Source: Candidatus Zixiibacteriota bacterium (GTDB lineage: Bacteria; Zixibacteria; MSB-5A5; UBA10806). From it: DNA of 44,827 nt. How positions within the stretch are numbered: the stretch's first letter is position 1; each line of letters starts with the position of its first letter. A program made the translations under genes and the position numbers. The notes under the pieces are model-generated. The model ran no database searches, was not told the DNA's origin, and saw only the letters and a program-made list of their open reading frames with translations. The stretch spans positions 1 through 44,827 of the forward strand of contig JAHEDG010000011.1 of the NCBI GenBank assembly GCA_024641335.1, read 5' to 3'. Below are positions 1 through 8,806 of this stretch, piece after piece.

Positions 1-546
1 CAGCGGCACCATGGTATCGCCGTGCCCGCCCATAACCATCGCCTGAACATCATTTACCGATACTCCCAATTCCCAGGCGACAAAGGTTCTGAACCTGATT
101 GAATCGAGCACTCCGGCCTGTCCGAAAACCTTATTGGTATCAAAGCCGGTAATTTTCCAACAGTGATAGGTCATTATATCAAGAGGATTAGCAACCATTA
201 TCACTATCGCGTTGGGAGCGTATTTCTTGATATTGGCAGCCGCCGATCCGATGATATCAGCGTTCATGGTGATCAGATCCTCACGGGACATGCCCGGTTT
301 CCTGGGCATACCGGCGGTATGCACAACTATATCGGAACCTTTCAAATCGGCGAAATCGTTGGATCCGGTTATCCTGGTCTCATAGCCGCGGATCGGTCCG
401 GCCTGAGACAGATCCAGGGCCTTTCCCATAGGCATATCTTCAACAATGTCGATCAAAGTTATGTCACAAATATTCTTTTCGGCCAGATACATAGCCGCGC
501 TTTCTCCGACATGTCCGGCCCCGATAATCGTTACTTTTTTTCTCAT
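1..546 (-). CDS. mdh: malate dehydrogenase, N-terminal part (cut by window edge)
   Basis: Oxidises L-malate to oxaloacetate with NAD+ in the TCA cycle, in the cytoplasm. The visible 182 codons start MRKKVTIIGAGHVGES, a Rossmann dinucleotide-binding motif. Then come the TAGMPRKPGMSRED active-site loop and VANPLD, and the fragment ends in MGGHGDTMVPL, which holds the catalytic His. This is the lactate-dehydrogenase-like malate dehydrogenase class, where the Arg-rich loop MPRKPGMSR favours malate over lactate. The C-terminal 40 percent lies beyond base 1. The ATG shares one base with the TGA stop of the upstream larA-like gene, so translation is probably coupled. It is the last visible gene of the sucCD-kor-ndk-larA operon. 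Confidence 0.95.
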   Translation of the reverse strand, partial: MRKKVTIIGAGHVGESAAMYLAEKNICDITLIDIVEDMPMGKALDLSQAGPIRGYETRITGSNDFADLKGSDIVVHTAGMPRKPGMSREDLITMNADIIGSAAANIKKYAPNAIVIMVANPLDIMTYHCWKITGFDTNKVFGQAGVLDSIRFRTFVAWELGVSVNDVQAMVMGGHGDTMVPL

Positions 547-1790
547 CACCTTTCTCCTTCTTCATCAAAAACTGGTACCATATAACACGCGTCGCGTAAA
601 ACCGCGATCTTCACAGAATCGCCGAAATAATCAAGTGCATCTTTCAAAGCCTCTGTCGGCGATTTCTTATGCTCAAAATACACTTTTCTAATTGTCTTGT
701 CATCCAATTTCGTAACATACCATATTTTTATTCGTCGCAGGCTTCTGGCTGTTTTAATAAGCTTATGAATACCGAATCGACGGTCGTTTATGCCGGCTTC
801 AGAAAGCGCCGATTCAGGGGTCGGGTAATCGTCCGCCAGTTCCATAAAATACGGTGATCCGACCCCCTCCGGGCAGGCCCCCACTACCACCAGAATTCCC
901 CCATCGGCCACCGCTCGGGCGGCATGTTCCTGGGCTTTTTGAAGCTGATAGAGGTTAGCGTCGAGAGGAGGCTCTCCGATGGCGAAAACTATATCATACC
1001 TGTTTTTGACCGGAATAGAGTAAATCTCCCCCGCTTTTTCGCATGCCTTTTGGAAACTCTCATCCAGAGCTCCGCAGAAAAGGCCGACGATCTGGTCAAC
1101 CGGGAAGCAGATCAATTGAATCGAAAAAATCGGCATGACGGCAGTTAAGGCCGCGGCTTCCTCGAGATCGAGATGCACAGGATTGGTTTTAAGATTCAGG
1201 CTTTCGGCAGATATCGAAACCGCGTGACTGTGGTTGGCCGATATTGTCTTGAATCCGGCCAGCCCGGGTACGAGCGATTTTCTGCCGCCCGTATAACCGG
1301 CGAAAAAATGAGGCTCAACTGAATTGACACAAATTACCGCCTCAGCCTCGGCTAATTTCCGGTTTATTTCGACAGGGGCGCCTCGCGTAGTTGTCCCCAG
1401 ACTGACCAGGGATTCGGTATCGTAGCAATCATGAATGAAAATCCTGTCGGCCAGAGGTTTTCTATGTTCTCCGAAAATAATATCGAGTTCGTCTTCGGCA
1501 GGCGCCCGGTGGGTTCCTGCAGCCACCAGGAATTCCAAACTGTCAACAGGGATTAGCTCCAGCAGAATTCGCAGGATTTTCGACGTGGGCAACCGCCGTG
1601 TAGCGTCATTAACTATAACCGTTATCTTTTTACCGTTAAAGAGCTTCTCGAACCGGCGAAAACTGTCTTTTATGATACCGCTAACAGAGTTTTCGTTCAT
1701 TTGCGGATACGGGGTTCCACGCAAAACGGCGGTGTTGTCGGGGAATTTCATCTCCAACATCTCACCGCCGTAAGGGAATTTTATCAGCAT
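546..1790 (-). CDS. larA: LarA-family nickel-pincer racemase (DUF2088), substrate unknown
   Basis: 414 residues, the usual LarA length. LarA enzymes interconvert stereoisomers of 2-hydroxyacids using a nickel-pincer nucleotide covalently held by a lysine. The known active-site pattern is present with the right spacing: an Arg in NDATRRLP (63-68), His120, His161 in EPHFFAGYTGGRKS, Lys171 ten residues later (cofactor lysine) and His187 sixteen residues after that (nickel ligand). The family also includes malate, 2-hydroxyglutarate and other racemases, so lactate should not be assumed. It lies 10 bases after ndk, and its TGA stop overlaps the mdh start by one base. The neighbours handle malate and 2-oxoglutarate, which favours a C4 or C5 hydroxy-dicarboxylate substrate (inference). 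A cofactor gene, larE, lies near 19 kb; larB and larC are not in the window. Confidence 0.88.
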   Translation of the reverse strand: MLIKFPYGGEMLEMKFPDNTAVLRGTPYPQMNENSVSGIIKDSFRRFEKLFNGKKITVIVNDATRRLPTSKILRILLELIPVDSLEFLVAAGTHRAPAEDELDIIFGEHRKPLADRIFIHDCYDTESLVSLGTTTRGAPVEINRKLAEAEAVICVNSVEPHFFAGYTGGRKSLVPGLAGFKTISANHSHAVSISAESLNLKTNPVHLDLEEAAALTAVMPIFSIQLICFPVDQIVGLFCGALDESFQKACEKAGEIYSIPVKNRYDIVFAIGEPPLDANLYQLQKAQEHAARAVADGGILVVVGACPEGVGSPYFMELADDYPTPESALSEAGINDRRFGIHKLIKTARSLRRIKIWYVTKLDDKTIRKVYFEHKKSPTEALKDALDYFGDSVKIAVLRDACYMVPVFDEEGER

Positions 1791-1800
1791 TTATATCCGG

Positions 1801-2205
1801 TCAGGAAAAGAAAAACGCTATTTCTGAACGGGCTGTCTCTTGGCCGTCGGACGCGTGAACCGAGTTTTTTGTCAGGCTGATTGCCAGATCGTGCCGGACA
1901 GTCCCCGGCGCGGCTTTAGCCGGATCGGTAGCCCCGATCAAAGCCCTGACCTTCAATACCGTATCGCTATCGGATTCGATTATCATCGGTACAATCGGTC
2001 CTGACGACATAAACCGGCAGAGCTCATCGAGGAACGGTCTGCCCTCATGCACCGCATAAAATTTTCTGGCTTCATCGTAGGTCAGCCGGACCATTTTCAA
2101 TCCCGTTATTTTAAGTCGGGCGCGCTCCAACCTTTCGATAATCTGCCCTATGAGGTTTCTCTCCACGGCGTCCGGTTTAATGATCAAAAGCGTATTTGCG
2201 CTCAC
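1801..2205 (-). CDS. ndk: nucleoside diphosphate kinase
   Basis: Transfers the gamma phosphate between nucleoside triphosphates and diphosphates through a phosphohistidine. The frame contains LLIIKPDAVERN near the N-terminus, HEGRPF, FMSSGPIV, GATDPAKAAPGT and NSVHASDG, whose His is phosphorylated. The frame stays open upstream to 2238, but the start chosen is GTG at 2205. It has AGGAG eight bases before it and gives the normal length of 134 residues. The start lies inside the 3' end of korC (29-base overlap). In this operon it can convert nucleotide made by succinyl-CoA synthetase into other triphosphates. Confidence 0.93.
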   Translation of the reverse strand: MSANTLLIIKPDAVERNLIGQIIERLERARLKITGLKMVRLTYDEARKFYAVHEGRPFLDELCRFMSSGPIVPMIIESDSDTVLKVRALIGATDPAKAAPGTVRHDLAISLTKNSVHASDGQETARSEIAFFFS

Positions 2206-2770
2206 GCATTTTTCTCCTGGCTTCGACGCCCATCTCATAGCCCAATTCGCAGGCGGTTCGGTTTTTATCTTCGGTCCCGCGGGGCGCCCGCATCAGGACA
2301 GCTTTCAACAGGGATTCTTTGGGACAGAGTTCCATAATAGCGGCTACCGCCGACAGCGATACCACATTGGCTACGACCGGCGTGCCGGCCTGTTCTTTGG
2401 CCGTTTTTATGAACGGCAGGGAAAACGCCTTATGCGACGGAAGTTGACGGACCTTATCGGAATCGACAACCAGAATTCCGTTTTCCTTAAGAGAACGGTA
2501 ATACTGATCACATGATTCCTGGGTCAGGGATAGCAATAGATCGAGCTGGGTGGTTTTGGGGTAATGAATTTCGGTGTCGGAAATTACAATATCGGATCTG
2601 GACGCTCCGCCTCTGGCTTCCGGACCGTACGACTGCGTTTGAGCAACGTTTTTCCCTTCGTAAACACCCATTGCCTCGGCCAGTATTACTCCGGCCAGCA
2701 CCAGACCCTGCCCGCCGGAACCGGAGAGTCTGATTTCAATTCGATGATTTTCGTGAATATCTCTTTGCAT
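2177..2770 (-). CDS. korC: 2-oxoacid:ferredoxin oxidoreductase, gamma subunit
   Basis: 197 residues. The N-terminal GSGGQG motif (17-22) and the later SYGPEARGGASRSDIVIS are diagnostic of the gamma domain of pyruvate/2-oxoglutarate ferredoxin oxidoreductases. Together with alpha, beta and a ferredoxin-like delta subunit it forms the cytoplasmic complex that converts a 2-oxoacid and CoA to acyl-CoA, CO2 and reduced ferredoxin. It follows korB by 49 bases and overlaps ndk. The adjacent succinyl-CoA synthetase genes support 2-oxoglutarate as substrate, though sequence alone does not prove it. Confidence 0.9.
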   Translation of the reverse strand: MQRDIHENHRIEIRLSGSGGQGLVLAGVILAEAMGVYEGKNVAQTQSYGPEARGGASRSDIVISDTEIHYPKTTQLDLLLSLTQESCDQYYRSLKENGILVVDSDKVRQLPSHKAFSLPFIKTAKEQAGTPVVANVVSLSAVAAIMELCPKESLLKAVLMRAPRGTEDKNRTACELGYEMGVEARRKMRERKYAFDH

Positions 2771-2819
2771 TGTCAGCTAACCATTATTTCGTTGTTGTCA
2801 TTGTGATCGTTCTTAAAAG

Positions 2820-3680
2820 CTACGATTCGGTTACCCGAACCATACTTTCCGTACTCTCCCGCGAGAAGCGGTCTATAATCTTTTGATACTCCTCCACGTA
2901 GCCTGGTTTTTCCTGTTCGTACAGGACGCCGGTAATGAATTTATCTTCGAGTTCTTCAGGTGTCTTTTTGGCGGCCACGCTTACCGGTACGGCATGATCT
3001 TTCTGCCATTGAATCATCTTGACAGCGGATCCCTCGCGATTCAGTCGGCCGTATTGAGTATGACAATTGGAAATAACCTCCACGAAAGAAAAGCCGTGAC
3101 GATTGATGGCCTGGCTCATCAGCCTGGAAAGCTGGGAGGCGTGAAATACCGTCCCCCTGGCTACAAATGTCGCTCCGGCCGTGCGAGCCAATTCGGCGGG
3201 ATCGAAAGACTGCTCGATCATCCCGTACGGGCCAGTGGAACTAAGTTTTTTAAATGGTGTGGTTGGCGAGTACTGGCCTCCGGTCATACCGTAAATATAG
3301 TTATTAACCAGGATACAGGTGATATCCATATTCCGTCTGGCGGCATGGATAAAATGATTTCCGCCGATAGCTAACAGATCACCATCGCCCGATACCACGA
3401 TTACTTTCATTTTCGGATTGGCCAGCTTGACTCCGGTGGCAAAAGCGAGAGGACGGCCATGAGTTGTGTGAAGAGTATTGAAATCGAGATACACCGGTAT
3501 CCTGGCGGTGCAGCCGATCCCGGAAACAACGGCGACCTGGTTCTTATCCAGGCCGAGACCGTCAATGGCCCTGATCATAGCTCCCATAGCGATCCCTATC
3601 CCGCATCCGGGACACCAGACATTCGGGAACGACTTTTTGGGTCGAAGATACTTGTGGGTGACATTCGACATCTGATCCAT
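2820..3680 (-). CDS. korB: 2-oxoacid:ferredoxin oxidoreductase, beta (TPP-binding) subunit
   Basis: 286 residues. WCPGCGIG (Cys23, Cys26) and GIGCTARI (Cys57) are cluster-ligand cysteines. SGDGDLLAIGG followed by LVNNYIYGMTGG is the thiamine diphosphate and magnesium site. HTTHGR lies between them. These features fit the KorB type, which is shorter than the pyruvate enzyme. The ATG directly follows the TAG stop of korA with no spacer. The upstream GGAG lies inside korA, so translation is probably coupled. Confidence 0.92.
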   Translation of the reverse strand: MDQMSNVTHKYLRPKKSFPNVWCPGCGIGIAMGAMIRAIDGLGLDKNQVAVVSGIGCTARIPVYLDFNTLHTTHGRPLAFATGVKLANPKMKVIVVSGDGDLLAIGGNHFIHAARRNMDITCILVNNYIYGMTGGQYSPTTPFKKLSSTGPYGMIEQSFDPAELARTAGATFVARGTVFHASQLSRLMSQAINRHGFSFVEVISNCHTQYGRLNREGSAVKMIQWQKDHAVPVSVAAKKTPEELEDKFITGVLYEQEKPGYVEEYQKIIDRFSRESTESMVRVTES

Positions 3681-4859
3681 CTAAGGACGCTCCTCTTTAA
3701 TCTTATCCACGATCTGAGCTGGCGTAATTAACTCACCGTCGAATCTATTAAGACCGACAATTTTTATGTGCCGTTGGCACAACCGCTTGACTTCCCCTAT
3801 TATCTGTCCCTGATTCAGTTCCGGGACAATAACCAGATCGACTTTTTCCAGCAGTCTGCCGACAATATCGTCCGGGAACGGCCAGATAGTCAACGGTTGA
3901 ACCATGCCGACCTTGAATCTTTTTTTCCTGGCAATTCTTATCGCCTGACGGGCCGCACGGGCAGTGGAGCCATATGCCAGTACCATAATATGCGCGTCAT
4001 CCATCAGATCCAGCCTGACATCAGCTATTTCATCAATATGACGGGCGGTTTTCAATCTTAATTTTTCCAGCTTGTCGACAATTTCTTTTTGTTTTGAAGT
4101 GGGAAATCCGTATTCGTCGTGGGTCAGTCCGGTCAGGTGAAAACGGTAACCTTCTCCGAATGAGGCCATCGGGGAGAGATAATCGGGTGTAATTTCGAAA
4201 TGTCTATACCATTCCGGCGGTTCGTTGGGCCGGGTACAGGTTATTATCTCCAATTCGTCCTGCGGGGGAAGCGAAACGATCTCCCGCATGTGTCCGAGCA
4301 CTTCATCCGAAAGCACCACAACCGGGCTGCGAAATTTTTCCGAAAGATTGAAAGCCCGGATGGTCAGATCGAAGCACTCTTTGACGGATGATGGAACAAG
4401 AACTATGGGGAAATAATCGCCGTGAGTTCCCCACTTGGCTTGCATCATCTCGCCCTGCGCGACCTTGGTCGGGAGGCCGGTTGATGGCCCTCCGCGCTGA
4501 ACGTTGACCACCACACAGGGTACCTCGGCCATATACGCGTATCCCAGGTTTTCCTGCATCAACGAGAAACCAGGACCCGACGTGGCTGTCATCGACTTGG
4601 CCCCCGCAACGGACGCTCCTATCACAGAGGCGATAGAGGCTATCTCATCTTCCATCTGGATAAAATGGCCGCCGATTTGAGGAAGATATCTGGCCAGCAT
4701 CTCCGCTATTTCAGTAGACGGAGTTATAGGATAACCACCAAAAAACATGCATCCCGCGGCCAAGGCCCCCCAGGCACAGGCCTCGTTGCCCTGCATCAGC
4801 AAAGGGGTATTGGATTTGTAGAGCTGCTTCCTTTTATTTTGCGTCTCAACTTCGGACAA
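3681..4859 (-). CDS. korA: 2-oxoacid:ferredoxin oxidoreductase, alpha subunit
   Basis: 392 residues. Contains GGYPITPSTE (41-50), EDEIASIASVIGAS, ATSGPGFSLM and QRGGPSTGLPTK. These are hallmark motifs of the alpha subunit pyrimidine-binding domain and of the 2-oxoglutarate branch of the family. The C-terminal third carries the VLAYGSTARAARQA segment of the second domain. It lies between the small ferredoxin gene (18 bases upstream) and korB (directly abutting). It catalyses oxidative decarboxylation of 2-oxoglutarate to succinyl-CoA, or the reverse carboxylation if ferredoxin is strongly reduced. The direction cannot be told from sequence. Confidence 0.92.
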   Translation of the reverse strand: MSEVETQNKRKQLYKSNTPLLMQGNEACAWGALAAGCMFFGGYPITPSTEIAEMLARYLPQIGGHFIQMEDEIASIASVIGASVAGAKSMTATSGPGFSLMQENLGYAYMAEVPCVVVNVQRGGPSTGLPTKVAQGEMMQAKWGTHGDYFPIVLVPSSVKECFDLTIRAFNLSEKFRSPVVVLSDEVLGHMREIVSLPPQDELEIITCTRPNEPPEWYRHFEITPDYLSPMASFGEGYRFHLTGLTHDEYGFPTSKQKEIVDKLEKLRLKTARHIDEIADVRLDLMDDAHIMVLAYGSTARAARQAIRIARKKRFKVGMVQPLTIWPFPDDIVGRLLEKVDLVIVPELNQGQIIGEVKRLCQRHIKIVGLNRFDGELITPAQIVDKIKEERP

Positions 4860-4877
4860 ACTTTACCTCACTCATCA

Positions 4878-5114
4878 TCACTTCTCATTTGACGTAATGG
4901 CGAACTCGGGGCAATGAATCCAGCAGATGGAACATTGAGTGCAGTCCATTCCTCGAGTAACAACAGGGAAGCCGTCGCGGTCGGTATCGAAAACCTGCTT
5001 GGGGCACATTTCTATGCAAATGCTGCAGGCTTTGCACCATTTTTTGTAAATAACAACCGGGTCGGTGCGTTTCTTCCAGCTTTTTTTCTCGCTTGCTTGT
5101 TCGATATCGGCCAT
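4878..5114 (-). CDS. korD: 2-oxoacid:ferredoxin oxidoreductase, delta subunit (2x[4Fe-4S])
   Basis: 78 residues with two cysteine clusters, CKACSICIEMCP (Cys27, 30, 33, 37) and CTQCSICWIHCP (Cys58, 61, 64, 68). Each has the C-x2-C-x2-C-x3-CP pattern of a bacterial-type [4Fe-4S] ferredoxin. It is the electron-accepting subunit of the KorABCD complex. The lysine-rich N-terminus before residue 20 is typical of delta subunits. It starts two bases after the sucD stop, which ties the oxidoreductase to succinyl-CoA synthetase. Confidence 0.92.
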   Translation of the reverse strand: MADIEQASEKKSWKKRTDPVVIYKKWCKACSICIEMCPKQVFDTDRDGFPVVTRGMDCTQCSICWIHCPEFAITSNEK

Positions 5115-5116
5115 GA

Positions 5117-6145
5117 TTATCTTCTCTTTTTGGTTTTCGGCGCTGTTTTCAGCTTTCTTTTGGATTTAACCACCGTTTTCTTTTTGGTTTTGCCGCCGGG
5201 AGCGGCTTTTTTCTTAGCCGAATCGCGGGCCGCTGGTTTGGCAGCTGTTATTGTCTTTTTTACGGTTTTTTTCCGAGGAGACATGCGCTCCCTGATCAAA
5301 CCGGGTAACTGTGATGGTATATCGGCCACAGGAACCCCGGCCTTATTCAAAGCGGCGATTTTATCAGCCGCCAGACCGGAAGATCCGGAAATAATCGCTC
5401 CGGCATGCCCCATTCTCTTACCAGGAGGCGCGGTTCTGCCGGCAATGAACCCGACAACCGGTTTTTTCATGTTATTTTCTATAAATTCGGCGGCCATTTC
5501 TTCATCAGACCCGCCAATTTCTCCGATCATCACCACCGCCTTAGTGCCCGGATCGTTCTCGAAAGCCCGAAGACAATCAATAAAATCTGTGCCGATCACC
5601 GGATCGCCGCCGATTCCTATACAGGTCGATTGTCCCATATCGGCCAGGGTCAGATGATAAACGACCTCGTAAGTTAAGGTGCCGGAACGGGATACTACTC
5701 CGATATCACCTTTTTTATGGATTCTGGCGGGCATTATTCCGACCTTGCACAAACCGGGCGAAATAACTCCGGGACAGTTCGGCCCGATCAAACGAATCCC
5801 CTTAGCTTTAAGATAATGATAAACCTGCGACATATCGTTGGTCGGTAATCCCTCGGTGATGCAGACTATCAACTTTATCCCGGCATCGGCCGCCTCGTAT
5901 ATAGCGTCGATAGCGAACTGCGGCGGGACATAAATAACCGAGGTGTTGGCTTTGGTTTTGGCCGCGGCTTCGGCCACCGAATCGAAGACCGGCACGCCAT
6001 GGATTTTGGTGCCACCCTTGCCGGGCGTTACTCCGGCAACCACGTTGGTGCCGTACTCTATCATCTGTTTTGTATGAAACGAACCGTCACGGCCGGTAAT
6101 ACCCTGAACAATCAGTTTCGTTTTCTTATCTACAAAGATCGCCAT
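5117..6145 (-). CDS. sucD: succinyl-CoA synthetase alpha subunit with long basic C-terminal tail
   Basis: Residues 1 to about 287 are a standard alpha subunit. [12 protein letters not shown] is in the CoA-binding Rossmann domain, and [10 protein letters not shown] follows. His247 in [11 protein letters not shown] is the phosphohistidine. With SucC it couples succinyl-CoA cleavage to NTP synthesis. The gene then continues in frame for about 55 further residues (288-342), of which 24 are Lys or Arg, with Ala, Pro and Thr filling the rest. The resulting tail resembles histone H1 or AlgP tails. The family normally ends near 290, so this is a real extension and not a wrong start. It precedes korD by two bases. 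Confidence 0.95.
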   Translation of the reverse strand: MAIFVDKKTKLIVQGITGRDGSFHTKQMIEYGTNVVAGVTPGKGGTKIHGVPVFDSVAEAAAKTKANTSVIYVPPQFAIDAIYEAADAGIKLIVCITEGLPTNDMSQVYHYLKAKGIRLIGPNCPGVISPGLCKVGIMPARIHKKGDIGVVSRSGTLTYEVVYHLTLADMGQSTCIGIGGDPVIGTDFIDCLRAFENDPGTKAVVMIGEIGGSDEEMAAEFIENNMKKPVVGFIAGRTAPPGKRMGHAGAIISGSSGLAADKIAALNKAGVPVADIPSQLPGLIRERMSPRKKTVKKTITAAKPAARDSAKKKAAPGGKTKKKTVVKSKRKLKTAPKTKKRR

Positions 6146-6177
6146 TTTACATCCCTCGTATTTTTAAATGCCGACGG

Positions 6178-7308
6178 CTAGGCCGCTTTCTCCAACGCCA
6201 ACTTAACCGCTTCCTCCATCGATGAGGTAGCTTCCATACCCACGCCTTTTAAGATCCTTTTACCCTCATCCTCATTGGTGCCGGTCAGTCTGACCACGAT
6301 CGGTATCGAAGGCTTGAGATGCCCTACCGCTTGAACGATACCGTTGGCGACATCGTCGCAACGGGTAATACCGCCGAATATATTGAAGAGAATGACTTTG
6401 ACCTTCGGTTCGCCTAAGATGATTTTCATAGCGGAGATTACTTTTTCAGGGGATGATGACCCGCCTATATCGAGAAAATTGGCCGGTTCCCCTCCGAAAT
6501 GTTTGACCAGATCCATGGTGGCCATAGCCAGCCCGGCGCCGTTGACACAACAGCCGATATTACCATCGAGTTTGACATAAGACAGATCGGCTTTCTTGGC
6601 TTCGATCTCGTCAGGCTCCTCGGCGTCAAGATCTCTCATTGCTTCCAGATCGGGATGACGATAAAGACCGTTATCATCAAGATTGATCTTGGCGTCCAGG
6701 GCAATCATGGTCCCTTCTTTGGTGACTATCAGAGGGTTTATCTCGGCCAGAGTAGAGTCGCTGTTCATGAAAACGTCGTACAATTTTTGGATTATACCGG
6801 TACACTGCCGAACCAGTTTCATATCGTTATACACGAACATGGCCAGGGAAGTCGCCTGGAATCCGTGTAAGCCCATAACCGGATCGACAGCGAATTTCAT
6901 GATCTTCCCGGGAGTTTTTTGAGCTACCTCCTCGATATCTATGCCTCCGGCCGCGGAAACCATTATGACCGGCTTTTTCGATACCCGGTCCAGGACTATC
7001 CCGACATACGCTTCACTGGCGATATCGAGAGCCTCGGCCACCAGGATCTTTTTAACTGGCAGGCCTTTGATCTCCATCCTGAGAATTTCTTCGGCGGCAA
7101 AAAAAGCGTCATCCGGTTCGGCGCAGTATTTTATGCCGCCCGCCTTGCCTCGTCCGCCGACATGTACCTGCGCCTTTACCATAACAGCTTTTTCATATCT
7201 GAGAGCTATCTGCCTGGCCTCATCGGGAGAGCTGGTCACCTCTCCTTTGGGTATCGGTATTCCCGATGTCCCGAAAATCTCCTTGGCCTGGTATTCATGT
7301 ATTTTCAT
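6178..7308 (-). CDS. sucC: succinyl-CoA synthetase beta subunit
   Basis: 376 residues, close to the usual 388. It starts MKIHEYQAKEIF and has the ATP-grasp features KAQVHVGGRGKAGG and EINPLIV. In the C-terminal half, NGAGLAMATMD, LDIGGSSSPEKV and FNIFGGITRCDDVA form the phosphate and CoA-ligase part. It pairs with SucD 32 bases downstream. It is the first gene of the operon. GGGAG lies about eight bases before the ATG and a good promoter lies about 75 bases further up. Confidence 0.95.
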   Translation of the reverse strand: MKIHEYQAKEIFGTSGIPIPKGEVTSSPDEARQIALRYEKAVMVKAQVHVGGRGKAGGIKYCAEPDDAFFAAEEILRMEIKGLPVKKILVAEALDIASEAYVGIVLDRVSKKPVIMVSAAGGIDIEEVAQKTPGKIMKFAVDPVMGLHGFQATSLAMFVYNDMKLVRQCTGIIQKLYDVFMNSDSTLAEINPLIVTKEGTMIALDAKINLDDNGLYRHPDLEAMRDLDAEEPDEIEAKKADLSYVKLDGNIGCCVNGAGLAMATMDLVKHFGGEPANFLDIGGSSSPEKVISAMKIILGEPKVKVILFNIFGGITRCDDVANGIVQAVGHLKPSIPIVVRLTGTNEDEGKRILKGVGMEATSSMEEAVKLALEKAA

Positions 7309-7380
7309 CCTGATTCTCCCTTAACTCTTTCCTTAATTTCCTCCGGGATAATTAAAGCCCCCATTTTCAAAATATCCCCT

Positions 7381-7409
7381 TATTAAGTGAAAAATTTCTC
7401 TAATGTCAA
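7381..7409 (-). promoter_or_regulatory. sigma-70-type promoter for sucC operon
   Basis: On the minus strand TTGACA (7404-7409) is followed after 17 bases by TTAATA (7381-7386). This predicts a start near 7375 and a leader of about 67 bases before sucC. The -35 box overlaps the stop codon of cca. The 13-mer CTTGACATTAGAG also occurs at the pth promoter. Confidence 0.6.
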
Positions 7410-8761
7410 GATCGCTTTTGATTTAATATTTCTTTTCCCGCTTTTAATAAAATTCCACGGCTGTTTTGCGATGGATCGTCGAGAACTATCTCCAATAATC
7501 CGTATAAAATCAGCCCGACCAGGGGGCCTTCCGGGATTCCGAATTCAGATTTGATATCCTCGCCGCCCACCGCTAAGTCTTTTAACCCGAAGGGCGCTTT
7601 TTTGGCAATCTCCGATTTAATCCGGTTTTCGAAATCATCCACTTCGGCCGGATCCTGGCCCATTCCCTGGGCAATAATATCCGCGCGTCGAAGATCCAAA
7701 AGATCAAAGATAAGATCCTGCCCCACGTTGCGAATTAATCTGCGCACCCCCTTATCGCCGGCCTGGTCGCTGTACATATGCTTTGATACCAGAATGGAGA
7801 CCTGATCGATCAGATCGTTGGAGTAACGAAGCTCTTTCATGATCCTACCGGCCATCCTGGTCGACAGGCGATCATGGCCATAAAATGTCGCTCCATTGTC
7901 GGTCAGTTCTCTGGTCGGCGGCTTGCCGAGATCATGAAACAGGGCTGCCAGCCGAATGTTCAGTTTCCTGGGGGCGTTATCAACGCAAACCATCGTATGA
8001 TCGAATACATCCCAACGGTGGTATCCTCCGGGCTGAGCGACTCCGGCACAGTGAGCCAGGTATGGCATAATCCGTTGCAGTATACCGATTTCAAGTAAAT
8101 AGCGGAACCCTATAGACGGCTTATCCGCCCACAGGAGCATTTTATTGAGTTCTTCGGCGATCCTTTCCGGAGAAACCGAATCGATCAGGGAGGCGTTCCG
8201 GCTCATTTCCCTGAGGGTTTCTTCCTCAATCCGGAATTCGAATCGGGCGGCAAACTGGGCGCCGCGAAGTATACGCAGAGGATCTTCGCCAATAGCCTCG
8301 GGGAATACAATACGAATTAATTTGTCAGCCAGATCGACCTGCCCAGCGTAGGGATCGATAATCTTTCCCGACGGTATCTCTCTGGCCATGGCGTTTATAG
8401 TGAAATCGCGGCGTTTGAGATCGATCTCCAGCGGCAGGTGCGGATCGTAATCGACCGCGAAATCACGATGGGCCTGCCCGGTGGATTTCTCCGTGCGGGG
8501 GATAGCGAAATCCGATGTCTCCCCGCCTCCCCTAAGTGTGAATTTGATGACCCCGAACGACTTGCCTACTATATCGACCCGCCCGAACTGTCGCAGGATG
8601 GACATCAAATCATCGATTTCTATCCCGGTAACCAGATAATCCCGGTCCTTGAATTCTATTTCGGGATGAATCAGGGAATCGCGCACCGACCCGCCGACCT
8701 CGTAGAGCCGGCCGCCGCTGTTGATTTTGCTGATCAGATTTTCAGGCAGTAAGTATTTCAT
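7406..8761 (-). CDS. cca: CCA tRNA nucleotidyltransferase / poly(A) polymerase family with HD domain
   Basis: 451 residues. The nucleotidyltransferase head has GGSVRD (23-28), the metal aspartates D39 and D41 in DRDYLV, RRDFTINA (117-124) and RILR (163-166), which is the class II layout. An HD phosphohydrolase domain follows (FDHT near 255, FHDLGK at 275-280). It adds or repairs the 3' CCA of tRNAs; the HD domain may trim 2',3'-cyclic phosphate. Related proteins act as poly(A) polymerases, so the split of activities is uncertain. The gene ends inside the sucC promoter. Confidence 0.9.
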   Translation of the reverse strand: MKYLLPENLISKINSGGRLYEVGGSVRDSLIHPEIEFKDRDYLVTGIEIDDLMSILRQFGRVDIVGKSFGVIKFTLRGGGETSDFAIPRTEKSTGQAHRDFAVDYDPHLPLEIDLKRRDFTINAMAREIPSGKIIDPYAGQVDLADKLIRIVFPEAIGEDPLRILRGAQFAARFEFRIEEETLREMSRNASLIDSVSPERIAEELNKMLLWADKPSIGFRYLLEIGILQRIMPYLAHCAGVAQPGGYHRWDVFDHTMVCVDNAPRKLNIRLAALFHDLGKPPTRELTDNGATFYGHDRLSTRMAGRIMKELRYSNDLIDQVSILVSKHMYSDQAGDKGVRRLIRNVGQDLIFDLLDLRRADIIAQGMGQDPAEVDDFENRIKSEIAKKAPFGLKDLAVGGEDIKSEFGIPEGPLVGLILYGLLEIVLDDPSQNSRGILLKAGKEILNQKRS

Positions 8762-8777
8762 AATTCATCTCTGCATG

Positions 8778-8806
8778 TTGATAATGAATTATGGCGAGTT
8801 TTTCAA
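8778..8806 (-). promoter_or_regulatory. possible promoter for cca with very short leader
   Basis: TTGAAA (8801-8806), a 17-base spacer, then TATCAA (8778-8783) on the minus strand. The predicted start is only about 10 bases before the cca ATG. Box matches are moderate. Confidence 0.35.
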
